Below are positions 12,625 through 24,008 of a stretch of DNA of 64,000 nt, piece after piece (the first letter of the stretch is position 1; the number at the start of each line of letters is the position of its first letter). A model generated the notes under the pieces. It saw nothing but the letters and a program-made list of their open reading frames with translations. It was not told where the DNA came from and searched no databases. Made by a program: the position numbers and the translations under genes. Source of the stretch: Dillenia suffruticosa (taxonomy: Eukaryota > Streptophyta > Magnoliopsida > Dilleniales > Dilleniaceae); NCBI GenBank assembly GCA_033439265.1, contig JAVTVX010000035.1:6118001-6182000 (forward strand), given 5' to 3'.

Positions 12625-13533
12625 CTAGCGATGCTTTAAATTCTCACGCATCCAAATATGTTTCCCATTGACGGTGAACTTCACCTTACGAGATCCATTC
12701 AGGATCATTTGCACAAAGGATGAACGGCGAAGAACCACTATTGCGTTCAGTGCTTGCGGATTCGTTTCTGTTAAGTCTTGCATTTTGGTCCGCTCCACGC
12801 AATCCCCAAACGCTTGCATGAAGAATGATTCGACTTCCGATTGCTCCACTGGATAGCCCTTGGAGAAGGTCACAAACAGTGTCCTGTCAGCAGGATATGG
12901 TTGACCTCTTTGCTGCATCCTTGGCATTGCCTCTCTTCCTACTTGACGAACCGGAGTACCAATAGGAGCCATGGCAGGTTGGCGTACATTACTTGGGGAA
13001 GGATGATGCAAAAAAGGAGTTACAGATTTTTCTACTGAATTTACAGAATTTTTCTTCTCTATGGCTTCATGTACCATGTCCAAGAGTGATGCTACATTAT
13101 AAACATGATCAATTATTTTGTTGATCTCTACCATTATATTATTTTTATTTCTATAAAAATGTACTTGAGTGATATTTTCGTCTAAAAGGCCTCGCATCAT
13201 TTGGATTTCGCTTTCATCAAGTGAGAAAGCAAAATCATTGGTAGAGATGCATTTGAGGCATTTTAAGGCCTCCTTTGCCACGTCATTAATTAGAAAATTG
13301 GGAAGGGATGCCATTTTGTTTACAATTTCGTTTAGACCTTGTTGCTCTAACCAGATACAAAGAGCCACCACTTGAAGTGCTTGGAAAGGGTCAAGGCCAA
13401 TTATAATGCCGAGGAGAGTGAAAAGCTAGCGGATACTGGCACAAGAAGCCTTTTGCGCCTCCTCTCCAACTAACACCTTCTTGTCCATGATTCTAAGTGT
13501 ACGTAACCTGTGTGTCCATAAGAAAGTTCTCAT
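12625..13533 (-). pseudogene. Plant RRM-like family protein, copy A, interrupted by one stop
   Basis: Same gene as the open copy at 20540-21451. An in-frame ATG at 13533 begins MRTFLWTHRLRTLRIMDKK; a TAG at 13426-13428 replaces the Gln of the motif SIRQLFTLL. After that stop the frame stays open to LKHR and TAG at 12625, including DRTLFVTFSKGYPVEQ and VKFTVNGKHIWMRE. The first ATG after the stop is at 13314 and would give 229 residues with the whole C-terminal RRM-like part. With a single nonsense change and little other decay this is either a very recent pseudogene or a gene using the downstream start. The function of the family is unknown. Confidence 0.75.
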
Positions 13534-14002
13534 CAATTTTTTTTTTTTTTTTTGTGTGATGAACTAATAATAAAAATAAAAAACTCAGCGATAAGATAAT
13601 AGGTTGACTTGTATATAGTAGTAAAAGAAAAAAAAAATGTCGAAGAGGAATTAAAGATGGGAACATCATTAAAGACAAATAATTGTAATAAACGTAAAAA
13701 TATAATGCAACAAAAAATCAAAACAAGAATTTAAAAAAACAGAAAAAATTAGTGACAAGATAACACTATGACTTGTATGTAGAAAAAGAAAAAGAAAGAT
13801 AATATCTGAGGGTAAAAAGTGATGGAGATGGAAACGGTCGATAACGAGTAGCTGTACTAAAACAAAAATATAATGCAATAGAAAACTGAATCAAAAATCT
13901 AAAATGGTAATTTTATAAATTAGCATCCTTTCTAAAATGTTAAGATTCGAAATTCAACTACGACAAAGTTATCAAGGAGGCTCAAAAGAGTTTATCATGA
14001 AT

Positions 14003-14158
14003 CTCTCTTAGAGATAAAACATTAGATTTAAAAAATGATAGCTACCAATAACTTCGTTTAGAAATAAAATATTAGATTTGAAAAATAATAGATATCAATA
14101 ATCTCTCTCAGAGATAGAATGTTAAAATTTGAAAAAAGGGTGTAGATACCAATAACCT
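14003..14158. repeat. Triplicated ~50-bp repeat in unit A
   Basis: Three head-to-tail variants of the pattern GAGATAAAACATTAGATTT followed by AAAATGATAG and TACCAATAA. The same triplet occurs at about 21900-22055 in unit B and 26516-26654 in unit C, so it existed before the unit was copied. Confidence 0.75.
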
Positions 14159-15467
14159 AATTCGTAACAACGAATCAACTTGAAAGAGATAGAAAAGGTA
14201 AAAGAAAAAACCTCAATCAACTTTTGATTAAGCAACACTTGAACTTCTTCTTGAAGAAGAAACTATTTGTTATATGATAATTCCCAGGACCGTCCTTTCT
14301 ATGTACTCGACTATGGAAGATAAAGCTTATTTTATAGACATTTGAATACTATTGAATCATTTTGAAATTATATCATAATTAATTTGATCCGATCAAAATA
14401 AAGAAAGCAAACAAAGAGAAATGATACTCTAAGTTGTCTTTAATCATGCTACTTTGTGAATTTATGTAATTAATGAGATGAAAGGGTGAAATGTTAAGAG
14501 GGGTATTCACTATTTTTTCATTTTAAACACTTAAGAGAATCTCCCTACTAAATACATATTTTAAATCTTCTCAAATGTTTGAGTTTTTCATTTTGGCTTA
14601 TCTGTGAATTCCAAACAAAAAAGATTAGTCCGCGGGTTAGAAATTCATTGACGAAACGCATGCATTACAAAAGAAATTTTGAAATTGGTTTTCATCGTCA
14701 TAAATTAAGTTCCTGTTGTGCTTCAACTTATAAACTTCTAAGTAAAAGAAACTGACTGGGTTTTGCTTTTTGTTCCTTGTCTCGTGTGCCCAGAGGTGCT
14801 CAAAAAAAGGAACAAGAACCTCGTGTCTCACCTTGTAAACGTGAAGGTAAAAGAAAATAGGCGTTTCTGATTTTGCTCTTTGTTCCACACACGTGTGCCT
14901 AGAGTTGCTAAGAAAAGCTTGCCTAATTGCCATGTTCAACTCTTGACCGTTGCAGGCACAGGAGTTTGTGGGGGTGAAAGTGTCCATGCACCTCCACAAA
15001 TAGGTCTCCATTTTTTTTTCCTTGCATAGATTTTGTGGTCATTCTATAATTTCTATAAATATATGGGTATTAATTTAAGAGTTACTTATCATATTATTAT
15101 TTTATTCCATGAAAAATGACGAATGTTGAATAATAATTTAATAATCATAATTTCTCATAAAAATTAAACAAAAATCCTAGACTTTCTGTTGTTTTGATTC
15201 AAAAGAATGTAGTACATAAAATAATATCATAAAATATATCACCTGTCGTGATATTATTTTGAAAGAAATATTAATTTCTCACAAAAAAGAAGAATAGATT
15301 TCATAACTTCGATGGCACACTGCTCTTGGATAGTTTTTTTTTTTTTTTTTTTTTTGCAAAACATTAATCTTATGAAATTTATGGCAAGTATTTTTCTAAT
15401 ATCAAAAGGCATTTTTCTCATTTTTATATTATGAATATGTTATTAACATTGCGGAATTTCTTCTTAC

Positions 15468-16047
15468 AAGATTTTGGACCCTAACCTCGCAATTCCAAGC
15501 CATGTCCTGTCCCTTTGCACACCAGCCCATCTCAAGTAGCTTCATTCGTGTAAATCTCGAGAGATCTTTCATCTGCAAACATGAGCCAAGCAGTTGTTAG
15601 CCCGAATTAGGCCAAGTAGCTAAGAAACATCGTCCTATTGGTTACACATAACCTCTTTTGTGAGTCGTTCGTGGCATTGCCTGTATGAGCACTTTACAAA
15701 CACCAACGGCAATTTTATTAAAAAAGAAAAGTCAAAATAGAATTATAGATCTATCGATCCACAATAATTTATAATTCAAACGATATCTAAATTTTTCATT
15801 ATAATTAGATTATTTGCTTTTTGAAGCAATTTTTGAATATATCAACAATTGGACGGTTGCAATCTGAGAGGAAGCATGGAAAGCTTACCTTGCTATTACT
15901 TGTAAGCTCTTTAGACTCCTTACCCTCACACTTTGCCTCAAACCCTTCTGATCTCTCAAAATCATTACTCTTTGTGTTTGGTTGGACCAAAAGGGTTTTG
16001 ATAAATTTGTAAACAAAATGGTGTTTTTCGAACTTTCTCTTACTCAT
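15468..16047 (-). other. Possible upstream coding exons of the RRM-like unit, copy A
   Basis: Two exon-like segments. The first is 15889-16047: ATG, then MSKRKFEKHHFVYKFIKTLL and on to KELTSNSK, 53 codons, ending at the donor AAG|GTAAGC. The second is 15486-15572: acceptor TTTGCAG, then MKDLSRFTRMKLLEMGWCAK and on to AWNCE, ending GAG|GTTAGG, or extended to 15468 with the better donor CTT|GTAAGA. Both are phase 0. Copy B keeps both frames and lengths. I do not recognise the protein. They may be 5' exons of the RRM-like gene or a separate small gene; the join to the RRM exon near 13.5 kb is not resolved. Confidence 0.4.
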
Positions 16048-16086
16048 ACTCGTTTTGTGTATTGTTTTAAATTCTTATGAATATTG

Positions 16087-16095
16087 ATTTAAATA
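16087..16095 (-). promoter_or_regulatory. Candidate TATA box, unit A
   Basis: TATTTAAAT on the minus strand, about 40 bases upstream of the ATG at 16047. Kept at the same place in units B (24000-24008) and C (28267-28275). Confidence 0.4.
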
Positions 16096-16879
16096 GATAA
16101 GATTTAGTAAAATGATTATATTGAGATTCGGTATGAATTAACACAAAAAGAACGTGATAGTATACCACAAATGGAACATGGTTTTTGCCCCTTGAGAGGT
16201 TGAAGCGGTCGAGAAATAAAAAAAAAAAAAAAGAACTTAATCTTACTCACCATTTGTTTGGTTGAAATTATCGGTGAGATTTTATGAATTTGGTAAATAA
16301 CGAAAGAGATTTTTCTATCCTCTTGTTTGGCTTAAATACACAACAAACTAAAAAGAATGCAATCTTTCTCACCCATTGACAAGTTCAAAATACATAACAA
16401 ACGAGGAGTGACAAAAATATATAATATGTTAAATTATAATAGTATTTTCTTTTATAATAAAAGAAAATATAAATTGTGTATATAAAATTTTAAGAACGTT
16501 TAGGGTTGAAACAATAACATTTTCACAAACTTACTAATATGAAAAAAGTAGATAAACATCAAAAGCATACATATTTAGATTTATTATACCCAAAGCAACT
16601 GGGGTTTTCTTTTATAATATTAAGTGGCTCTCTCAAAGGTAACCATATTTAAAACTAAAACATGGTTATTATTATTATGCTTTTCAACGGGGAGGGACAT
16701 TTCAATTTCATTTAAACTTGTTGACAGCACTTTGCTTTAAAAATATAAGCGATAAAAATTGGCAGGAGTTCATAAAATTCAGAATATGGATATGTTGGGA
16801 ATTTTAAATATTTATGAGGATATTGATTGTCTTTGAAGTACACTAGCATTGTGACAATGAGATTAACATGGCACTTTTT

Positions 16880-17830
16880 AAGCCATAATATTTTTTTTAT
16901 TTTTTCCTCTTAAATCCTTCATTCTTTCTAAACAAAGATTTTTTTTATTCAAATACTTACATTTTTTCGTTTTGACCATTTTTTTGCTTGGATTCTTCAT
17001 TTTTTTGAAACCACACTTTATTTATTTTTCATTTAAATCTTGCACTTTTTTTGGACCCTTTTTTCTCGTTTTCATATTTCGTCTTTATGGGATCACCTTT
17101 ATTTTTTTTTGTTTAGATTCTTTCACTTTTTTTACCCGATTTTTTTTTTTTTTGTTTAAATCCTTCATTGTTTTGGAACATAGGTTTTTTCCTTTTGTTT
17201 TTTGGGCCCCAAAGATGGTTATCCTTTTATTTTTAGACCGTAACTTTTTTTTTATTCAAGTCCTTACTCTTTTCATTTTTTAATTCAACCTTTTTTTCCT
17301 CTTAAGTTCTTCATTTTTTTGGAGACATAGGTTTTTCCCCTTTTGATTTTTTTACCTTACGGATGGCCATCCCTCTATTTTTAGGCTATGATTTTTTATT
17401 TTTTTTCATTCAAATCCTTACTCTTTTTTTAATCCAATTTTTTTCCTTGGATCATTCATCTTTTTTAGACATAGTTTTTTTCCCCTTTTTTGGCCTCATT
17501 TATCCATTCCGATCTTTTTTTAAACTTTTTTTTTCATCTTAATCCTTTGTATTTTTTGAAGAAATGTTTTCCACCCTTTTTTGTATGATCATTCCTTTAT
17601 TTTGAAACTATAATTTTTTATTTTTTTGGTTCAGCTCCTTGTTTTTTTTTTACTCTTTTTTTGTTTTGAATCCTTTGCTTTTTTTAACATAGATTTTTTC
17701 CCCTTTTTTGGGCTTCACAGATAATTATTCCTTTATTTCTATTATCATTTTACTCCGTATGATACTTTTTTACCACATTTGTTTTTTTTTTTAACACTTT
17801 AGTGGTTAGACTCTTTTTTTTTTCTATTAC
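16880..17830. repeat. T-rich degenerate short-period repeat
   Basis: About 950 bases of near-pure pyrimidine on the plus strand made of variants of TTTTTTTATTCAAATCCTTC separated by short words such as GACCC, GGAACATAGG and GGGCC. Period about 35-50 but irregular. The open frames here are low-complexity artefacts. A like tract lies at 48490-49390. Confidence 0.8.
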
Positions 17831-17945
17831 TGATATACGATATATTTTTCACTGGTTTTGATAATAGTTTGTTTAAATATTAAGTTAATTATAAATTTAA
17901 TAAATATTTATATAGTAAAAAAATATAATCCATATATTATAAGTA

Positions 17946-17976
17946 TCCCACGCGTTAGCACGGGCCACTAACCAGT
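17946..17976 (+). mobile_element. Degenerate Helitron-like 3' end
   Basis: CCCACGCGTTAGCACGGGCC can fold into an imperfect hairpin and is followed by ACTAACCAGTT. This resembles plant Helitron 3' ends (GC-rich hairpin, then CTRRT), but the CTAGT terminus is not exact. The 5' end was not found. The T-rich tract just upstream would lie inside such an element. Confidence 0.35.
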
Positions 17977-18009
17977 TAATTATAAGTTCACTTTAAGAAA
18001 CATGGGCCG

Positions 18010-19696
18010 TTCGGCTCAGCAACGCGTGGGTTTTAAAGGCAGGTCTCTCTATCGGGTTCCATATTTTTTTAATACCGGGCCCAACTCGAAGCTAGGACAA
18101 GCCCGCCGGGCGGGTTCCAGCCGGGCGAACACAGCAGTGCGGTAAGAAGCACCTGAAACTGAGATATTTGTATTGTACTCAAGCCATGGTGATTGAAAAT
18201 AGAAATTGGAATTTGGGAAAGAGTGGACAGTCCACCTGCTAAGTTCCTGCCCAATGGCCATTCCGAAATTTAATTTTTACAATAGTGTAGAGGTTGCTTG
18301 CATGTGACAACTGTAGAATTTTGATATCAGTGAAATTGGTAGGTTGGCAGAAGAAGAAAACAGCTTGTTTTCTTCTCTAATATTTAAGGATGTGAAAAGT
18401 GAATTCCCTTATATTCGACTCCAAAACTGAAAAGATAAATTTCAAGAACTTGAAAGTATGGTGAAAGGGACAGTATGGTTTAAAATCTTTAATGTGTTCA
18501 CTTCTGGAAGAGAGATTCCCAAGGACATCCATTTGTGTGGTTTGAGGATTGACATCGGAAGATATTTTAATATTCTCTTTTATTTGAAGAAGTTGATAGA
18601 ACAATGGTTTGCAGATTCTATGTTCAGTATTGTAAAGAGCTCCTTATTTATAGTCATACACGATGCCAATAGTTCACAGAATTTACCTTTCACGTTTATG
18701 TGTTTTTATACTTGTGTTGTAATACAATCAGGGATGGACCGTTTACGGGTTGTTGCTTCTGGAAGGGATACCATATCAGTGGCAAGCTACATAAAACGCT
18801 TAGCCCCAGAAAATGTTTTTGTTATTCAGGTTTGAGAGAGTTTGTTTCTGTCATTCAGTTGTACATAATGTTTGACCCGTCATTGTAGGAGCTAACTTAT
18901 TCTCTTTATTTTTTGACCATGGAGGCCTGTTTAATTTTGAACGAACCATGCTGACTTTCTAACATCTTGCCACTTACACGAAGATGGATATGCGTGATTT
19001 TTTTCCCTTATTTTCTAGTGCGTTCCTTGAAAGAATTTAGGGGTAACACCAACTTCCTTACATTGGATTCTACAGTATTCAAAATTGATTAATGGGATAA
19101 TCGGCTATCGGATTGGTTAAAAAAAAAAAAAAAAATTTAGGGGTAACTTCCCTACCTTTAAGTTATGAATCCAAGATAACTGCTTTTACTGAAACTTGAA
19201 GATTTATGCAATCAATTATAATTTGTAAGAAAAAGTGCTAACAATTTTGTAGGTCTGCGTTCTACTTTTATTTCTTCCTGCATGTTCAAATAAATTGTTT
19301 TTTACTTTGTTTATTACAGTCTCTAATGTGAGCTCCTGTTGTGCTATATAACACGGTTTATTTTATTTTGTTTTATTTTTTTGGTTTATCATTTAGTTTG
19401 TTTACCATGCTGCAGTACATTATGTGATTTATTTGAGTTGCCTCCAATTTATTTTCAGATACAACACCCAAGGTCGAATTTGAATCCGTTTGATATGGTA
19501 ATTACTCCTCGTCATGATTACTACCCATTGACCCCTGAGGCAAAGAAACAGATCCCTTCGTTTCTGAGGAGGTGGATCACTTGGCGCAAACCTCCTGATA
19601 AGCATGTGGTATGATGTTTGGTACCTCACAACGAATGAAGCACGGACATGCCATCTCAGAAGCGCCCGTCTCCAACACGTGTTGGAGACAGGCGTT
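18010..19696 (+). pseudogene. Partial ELM1 copy (exons 4 and 5 only)
   Basis: 18010-18158 matches the promoter and leader of the intact ELM1 (29230-29390), then jumps to sequence matching intron 3 from about 30770, so exons 1 to 3 are gone. The exon 4 copy is 18732-18829 (SGRDTISVASYIKRLAPENV) with one extra base near its start (CCGTTTACGGG against CCGTTACTGG). The exon 5 copy is 19459-19608 (IQHPRSNLNPFDMVITPRHD, ending PPDKHVV). Homology stops near 19696, in the intron after exon 5, so the six 3' exons are absent. It cannot make ELM1. It lies between array units A and B, showing that ELM1 was part of the duplicated block. Confidence 0.9.
19668..19689. repeat. 22-bp perfect palindrome
   Basis: GTCTCCAACAC followed by its exact reverse complement, in the former ELM1 intron 5. 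The intact ELM1 gene has the same site with one mismatch (near 32386-32407). Confidence 0.7.
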
Positions 19697-19869
19697 TCTC
19701 CTCACCTTACGTAGCTTGGCTTCAGTTGAGTAGGTGTAACCTCGATTCAGCTAATAGACTTGACACGCCTAAATCTTTCTAAATTCAGTTGTATGTTATT
19801 TGGAAAATTTGTTTTTGAAGTTTTATTAACACAGTTTGCATTATGTCTTTCAATATAGTACCGTTGTAG

Positions 19870-19948
19870 TGACAGAAATGCTCTTGTGAGATCATTTGTC
19901 AATGCCCCCTTATCGGACGAGGCTGGGTCATGTCTAACGATACATCTT
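19870..19948 (+). pseudogene. Orphan exon-like fragment, copy in unit B
   Basis: Reads SDRNALVRSFVNAP, then is frameshifted relative to the unit A copy by loss of one T in CCCCCTTATCGG. The preceding acceptor has changed from CAG to TAG. Family not recognised. Confidence 0.4.
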
Positions 19949-20539
19949 TTATTATTTATTATTATTATTATTATTATTTTGTTGGTTTGAACTAATTTTT
20001 CAATCGATTTTTCTCAATTAGCCATAATATTGTCATATTAAATAAAAGCATTGTGAAAATCTTATGCTCTTATTTTAGTACTTAATCACCATCCGACATC
20101 AATAAATTATCATAAAAGTATCCTGATATCATTTAATATAACACTATTATTCTCATCACATCAAGTCTTGCTACTTTTTAGATACTTAAAATTTATCCTT
20201 TCTAATTTATTTTATTATATCAAAAGAAAAATTTTTTAAGAGTAAAAATTTACCCATTTTGGAATGCTACCCTTGTAAATTTTCACCCTTTAAACTTTTC
20301 TCCGACGACAGTACGATTTATTTCTTATGGTTTGACTGTTTGAAACTGGTGTTATATAGAGAAAAAGAAAAAATGGGAGAAGGTTACATATACAACAAAA
20401 TGAGGAAAATTTCTATAACCTTGATAGATAAATCAACAAATTTCAGTGATGCAAAGAAGCCCCTTGCAGTATGGAGCTATGGCTTTACAAAAGGTGTTAG
20501 AGACTGCCCATATTGGGAGCTGAGCCAAATTTACCTTGG

Positions 20540-21451
20540 CTAACGATGCTTTAAATACTCACGCATCCAAATATGTTTCCCATTGACGGTGAACTTCACC
20601 TTACGAGATCCATTCAGGATCATTTGCACAAAGGATGAACGGCGAAGAACCACTATTGCGTTCAATGCTTGCGGATTAGTTTCTGTTATGTCTTGCATTT
20701 TGATCCGCTCCACGCAATCCCCAAACGCTTGCATGAAGAATGCTTCGACTTCCGATTGCTCCACTGGATAGCCCTTGGAAAAGGTCACAAACAGTGTCCT
20801 GTCAGCAGGATATGATTGACCTCTTTGCTGCAACCTAGGCACTGCCTCTCTTCCTTCTCGACGAACCGGAGTACCAATAGGAGCCATGGCAGGTTGGCGT
20901 ACATTATTTGGGGAAGGATAGCGCAGAAATGGTATTACAGATTTCTCTACTGAATTTACAGAATTTTTCTTCTCTATGGCTTTATGAACTATGTCCGAGA
21001 GTGATGCTATGTTATAAATATGATCAATTATTTTGTTAATCTCTGCCATTGTACTATCTTTATTCCTATGAAAATGTACTAGAGTGATGTTTTCATCTAA
21101 AAGACTTTGCATCATTCTGATTTCGCTTTCATCAAGTGAGAATGCAAAATCAGTGGTAGAGATGCATTTGAGGCATTTTAAGGCCTCTTTTGCCACGTCA
21201 TTAATTAGAAAATTGGGAAGGGATGCCATTTTGTTTACAATTTCATTTAGACCTCGTTGCTCTAACCAGATACAAAGAGCCACCACTTGAAGTGCTTGGA
21301 AAGGGTCAAAGCCAATTATAATAGCGAGGAGAGTGAAAAGCTGGCGGATACTGGCACAAGAAGCTTTTCCCGCCTCCTCTCCTACGAACACCTTCTTGTC
21401 CATGATTCCAGGTGTTCGTAACCTGTGTGTCCAAAAGAAGTCAGATCTCAT
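20540..21451 (-). CDS. Uncharacterised plant RRM-like family protein, open copy B
   Basis: One exon, 303 residues from the ATG at 21451 (MRSDFFWTHRLRTPGIMDKK) to TAG at 20540. An alternative start is MDKK at 21403 (287 residues). All three copies keep the upstream ATG in frame, copy A even through a 3-base loss, which slightly favours it; but an acceptor-like ACACACAG there leaves open that this is an internal or last exon. The N-terminal half is helix-like and hydrophobic (SIRQLFTLLAIIIGFDPFQA, then QVVALCIWLEQRGLNEIVNK). Residues 217-303 look like a divergent RRM fold: DRTLFVTFSKGYPVEQSEVE, FFMQAFGDCVE, LNAIVVLRRSSFVQMILNG and VKFTVNGKHIWMREYLKHR. Related plant proteins exist with no assigned role as far as I know. 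RNA binding is an inference from the fold. Confidence 0.75.
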   Translation of the reverse strand: MRSDFFWTHRLRTPGIMDKKVFVGEEAGKASCASIRQLFTLLAIIIGFDPFQALQVVALCIWLEQRGLNEIVNKMASLPNFLINDVAKEALKCLKCISTTDFAFSLDESEIRMMQSLLDENITLVHFHRNKDSTMAEINKIIDHIYNIASLSDIVHKAIEKKNSVNSVEKSVIPFLRYPSPNNVRQPAMAPIGTPVRREGREAVPRLQQRGQSYPADRTLFVTFSKGYPVEQSEVEAFFMQAFGDCVERIKMQDITETNPQALNAIVVLRRSSFVQMILNGSRKVKFTVNGKHIWMREYLKHR

Positions 21452-23350
21452 CAATTTTTTTGTGTGACGAACTAATAATAAAAATAAAAAACTGAGTGAT
21501 AAGATAATAGGTTGACTTGTTTATAGTAGAAAAGGAAAAAAAAAAATGTCTAAGAGGAATTAAAAATGGGAGCATCGATAAAGACAAATAATTGTAATAA
21601 AAGTAAAAATATAATGCAACAAAAAATCAAAACAAGAATTAAAAAAAAAAAACAGAAAAAATCAGTGACAAGATAACACTTTGATTTGTATGTAGAAAAA
21701 GAAAAAGAAAGACATTGTATGAAGGAATTTTGGGGAAAAAATGATAGAGATGAAAACGGTCGACAGGTAGTACCAAAATAAAAATATAATGCAATAGAAA
21801 ATTGAATCAAAAATCTAAAATGGTATATTTTGTAAATTACATCCTTTCTAAAATGTTTAGATTGGAAATGCAACTCGAGGCTCAAAACTGTTTACCACGA
21901 ATCCCTGTTAGAGATAAAACATTAGATATAAAATATGATCGATACCAATAACCTCTTTTAGAAATAAAATATTAGATTTAAAAAATGAGAGATACCAATA
22001 ATCTCTTTTAGAGATAGCATGTTAAAATTTAGAAAAGAACAGATATCAATAACCTAATTTGTAGCAACGAAACAACTTGAAAGAGAGAGAAAAGGTAAGA
22101 TTAAAAACCTTAAACAACTTCCGATTAAGCAACACTTGAACTTTTTCTTGAAGAAGAAATTTTTTGTTATACGATAATTCCTAAGACCACTCCTTTCATG
22201 TACTCGTCTCTGCAAAATAAAACTCATTTTATAGACACTTGAATACTACCGAATCACTTTGAAACTATATCACAATTAATTTGATCTTATCAAAATAAAG
22301 AAAGCAAACAAAGAGAAATGATACTCTAAGTTGTCCTTAAGCATACTGCTTTGTGATTTTATGTAATTAATGAGATGAAAGGGTGAAATGTTAATAGGGG
22401 TGTTCATAATTTTTTCATTTCTAACACTTAAGAGAATCTCCCTACTAAATACACATTTCAAATCTTCTCAAACGTTTTGAGATTTTCATTTTGGCTTTAT
22501 CTGTGAATTCCTGACAAAAAAGATTAGCTGGCGGGTTAGAAATTCATTAAGGAAACGCATGCATTGCAAAAGAAATTTTGAAATAGGTTTCATCGTTATG
22601 AACGAAGTTCCTTTTGTGCTTCAACTTATAAACTTCAAAGTAAAGAAACTGACTGGGTTTTGTTTTTTGTGACTTGTCTCTTGTGCCTAGAGGTGCTGAA
22701 AAAAACGAACAAGAACCTCGTGTCTCACCTTGTAAACGTGAATGCAAAAAAAAAAAAAAAAAAAAAATGCGTTTCTGATTTTGCTCTTTGTTCCACACAC
22801 GTGTGCCGAGAGTTGCTAAGAAAGCTTGCCTAATTGCCATATTCAAGTCTTGACCGTTGCAGGCCCAGGAGTTTGTGGGGGTGGAAACCATGCACCTCCA
22901 CAGAACGATCTTTTTTTTTTCCTTACATAGATTTTGTGGTCATTCTATAATTTCTATAAATATATGGGTATTAATTTAAGAGTTACCTATCATATTATTA
23001 ATAATTACTTAATAATCATAATTTATTATAAAAATTAAACAAAAATCCTAGACTTTCTGTTGTTTTGATTCAAAAGCATCTAATACATAAAAAATAATAT
23101 CATAAAATATATCACCTGTCATTATATTATTTTAAAAGAAATATTAATTTCTCACAAAAAAAGTAGAATAGATTTCATAAGATGGCATACTGCTCTTGGA
23201 TAGATTTTTTTTTTTTTTTGGCAAAACATTAATCTTATGAAATTTGTCGCAAGTATTTTTCTGATATCAAAAATCATTTTTCTCATTTTTATATTATGAA
23301 TATGTTATTAACAATTTGTTATTCCTTCTTATTAGATTTTGGACCCTAAC

Positions 23351-23960
23351 CTCGCAATTCCAAGCCATGTCCTGTCCCTTTGCGCTCCAGCCCACCTCAA
23401 GTAACTTCATTCGTGTAAATCTCGAGAGATCTTTCATCTGCAAACATAAGCCAAGCGGTTGTTAGCCCGAATCAGGACTAGTAGCTAAGAAAACATTGTC
23501 CTACTGGTTAAACATGACCTCTTTTGTGAGTCGTTCGAGGCATTGCCTGTATGAGCACTTTACAAACACCGGGGAGGCAATGGCATGTTGGCATAAATTT
23601 TATTAAAAAAGAAAAGGCAAAATAGAATTATAGATCCATCATTCTAAAATATCTTATAATTCTAACGATATCTAAGCTTTTTCATTATAACTAGATTATT
23701 TGATTTCTCAAGCTATTTTCGAATTTATGGTGCTTCTTCTGAAAAGTAAATATAACATCAATTGGACGGTTGCAGTCTGAAAGGAGGCATGGAAAGCTTA
23801 CCCTGCTATTACCCATCAGCTCTTTGGACTCCTTGCTCTCACACTTTGCCTCAAACCCTTCCGATCTCTCAAAATCATTATTCTTTGTGTCTGGTTGGAC
23901 CAAAAGGGTTTTGATAAATTTGTAAACAAAATGATGTTCTTCAAACTTTCTCTTATTCAT
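23351..23960 (-). other. Possible upstream coding exons of the RRM-like unit, copy B
   Basis: Same layout as copy A: 23802-23960 (MNKRKFEEHHFVYKFIKTLL and on to GNSR, 53 codons, donor AGG|GTAAGC) and 23351-23437 (acceptor TTTGCAG, MKDLSRFTRMKLLEVGWSAK, 29 codons, donor GAG|GTTAGG). The stronger downstream donor of copy A is mutated here (ATAAG). Reading frame, lengths and splice signals kept in two copies argue for coding function at least until recently. Confidence 0.4.
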
Positions 23961-23999
23961 ACTTGTTTCATATATCGTTCTAAACGTTTACGGATGTTG

Positions 24000-24008
24000 A
24001 TTTAAATA
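24000..24008 (-). promoter_or_regulatory. Candidate TATA box, unit B
   Basis: TATTTAAAT on the minus strand about 40 bases upstream of the ATG at 23960, matching units A and C. Confidence 0.4.

Larger units (their letters stand above)
11830..16880. repeat. Tandem array unit A (RRM-like gene unit)
   Basis: First of three related blocks. The order is: exon-like scrap (11899-11978), AT-rich stretch, minus-strand RRM-like gene, A-rich flank, a triplet of about 50-bp repeats (14003-14158), then exon-like segments near 15.5 and 16.0 kb and a shared flank ending near 16.88 kb. Almost every landmark recurs in the same order in units B and C, with scattered small indels. No unit-length terminal repeat was noticed, so copying by unequal exchange is more likely than transposition. 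Confidence 0.8.

Noticed and set aside
14637-15011. 124-codon minus-strand frame in unit A, partly kept in unit B
   Set aside because: No splice signals in the right places, the frame is not kept in unit C, and composition changes freely between copies; treated as part of the non-coding unit unless cDNA shows otherwise.
16972-17283. 103-codon Phe-rich frame
   Set aside because: Product of the T-rich repeat tract; no real protein composition.
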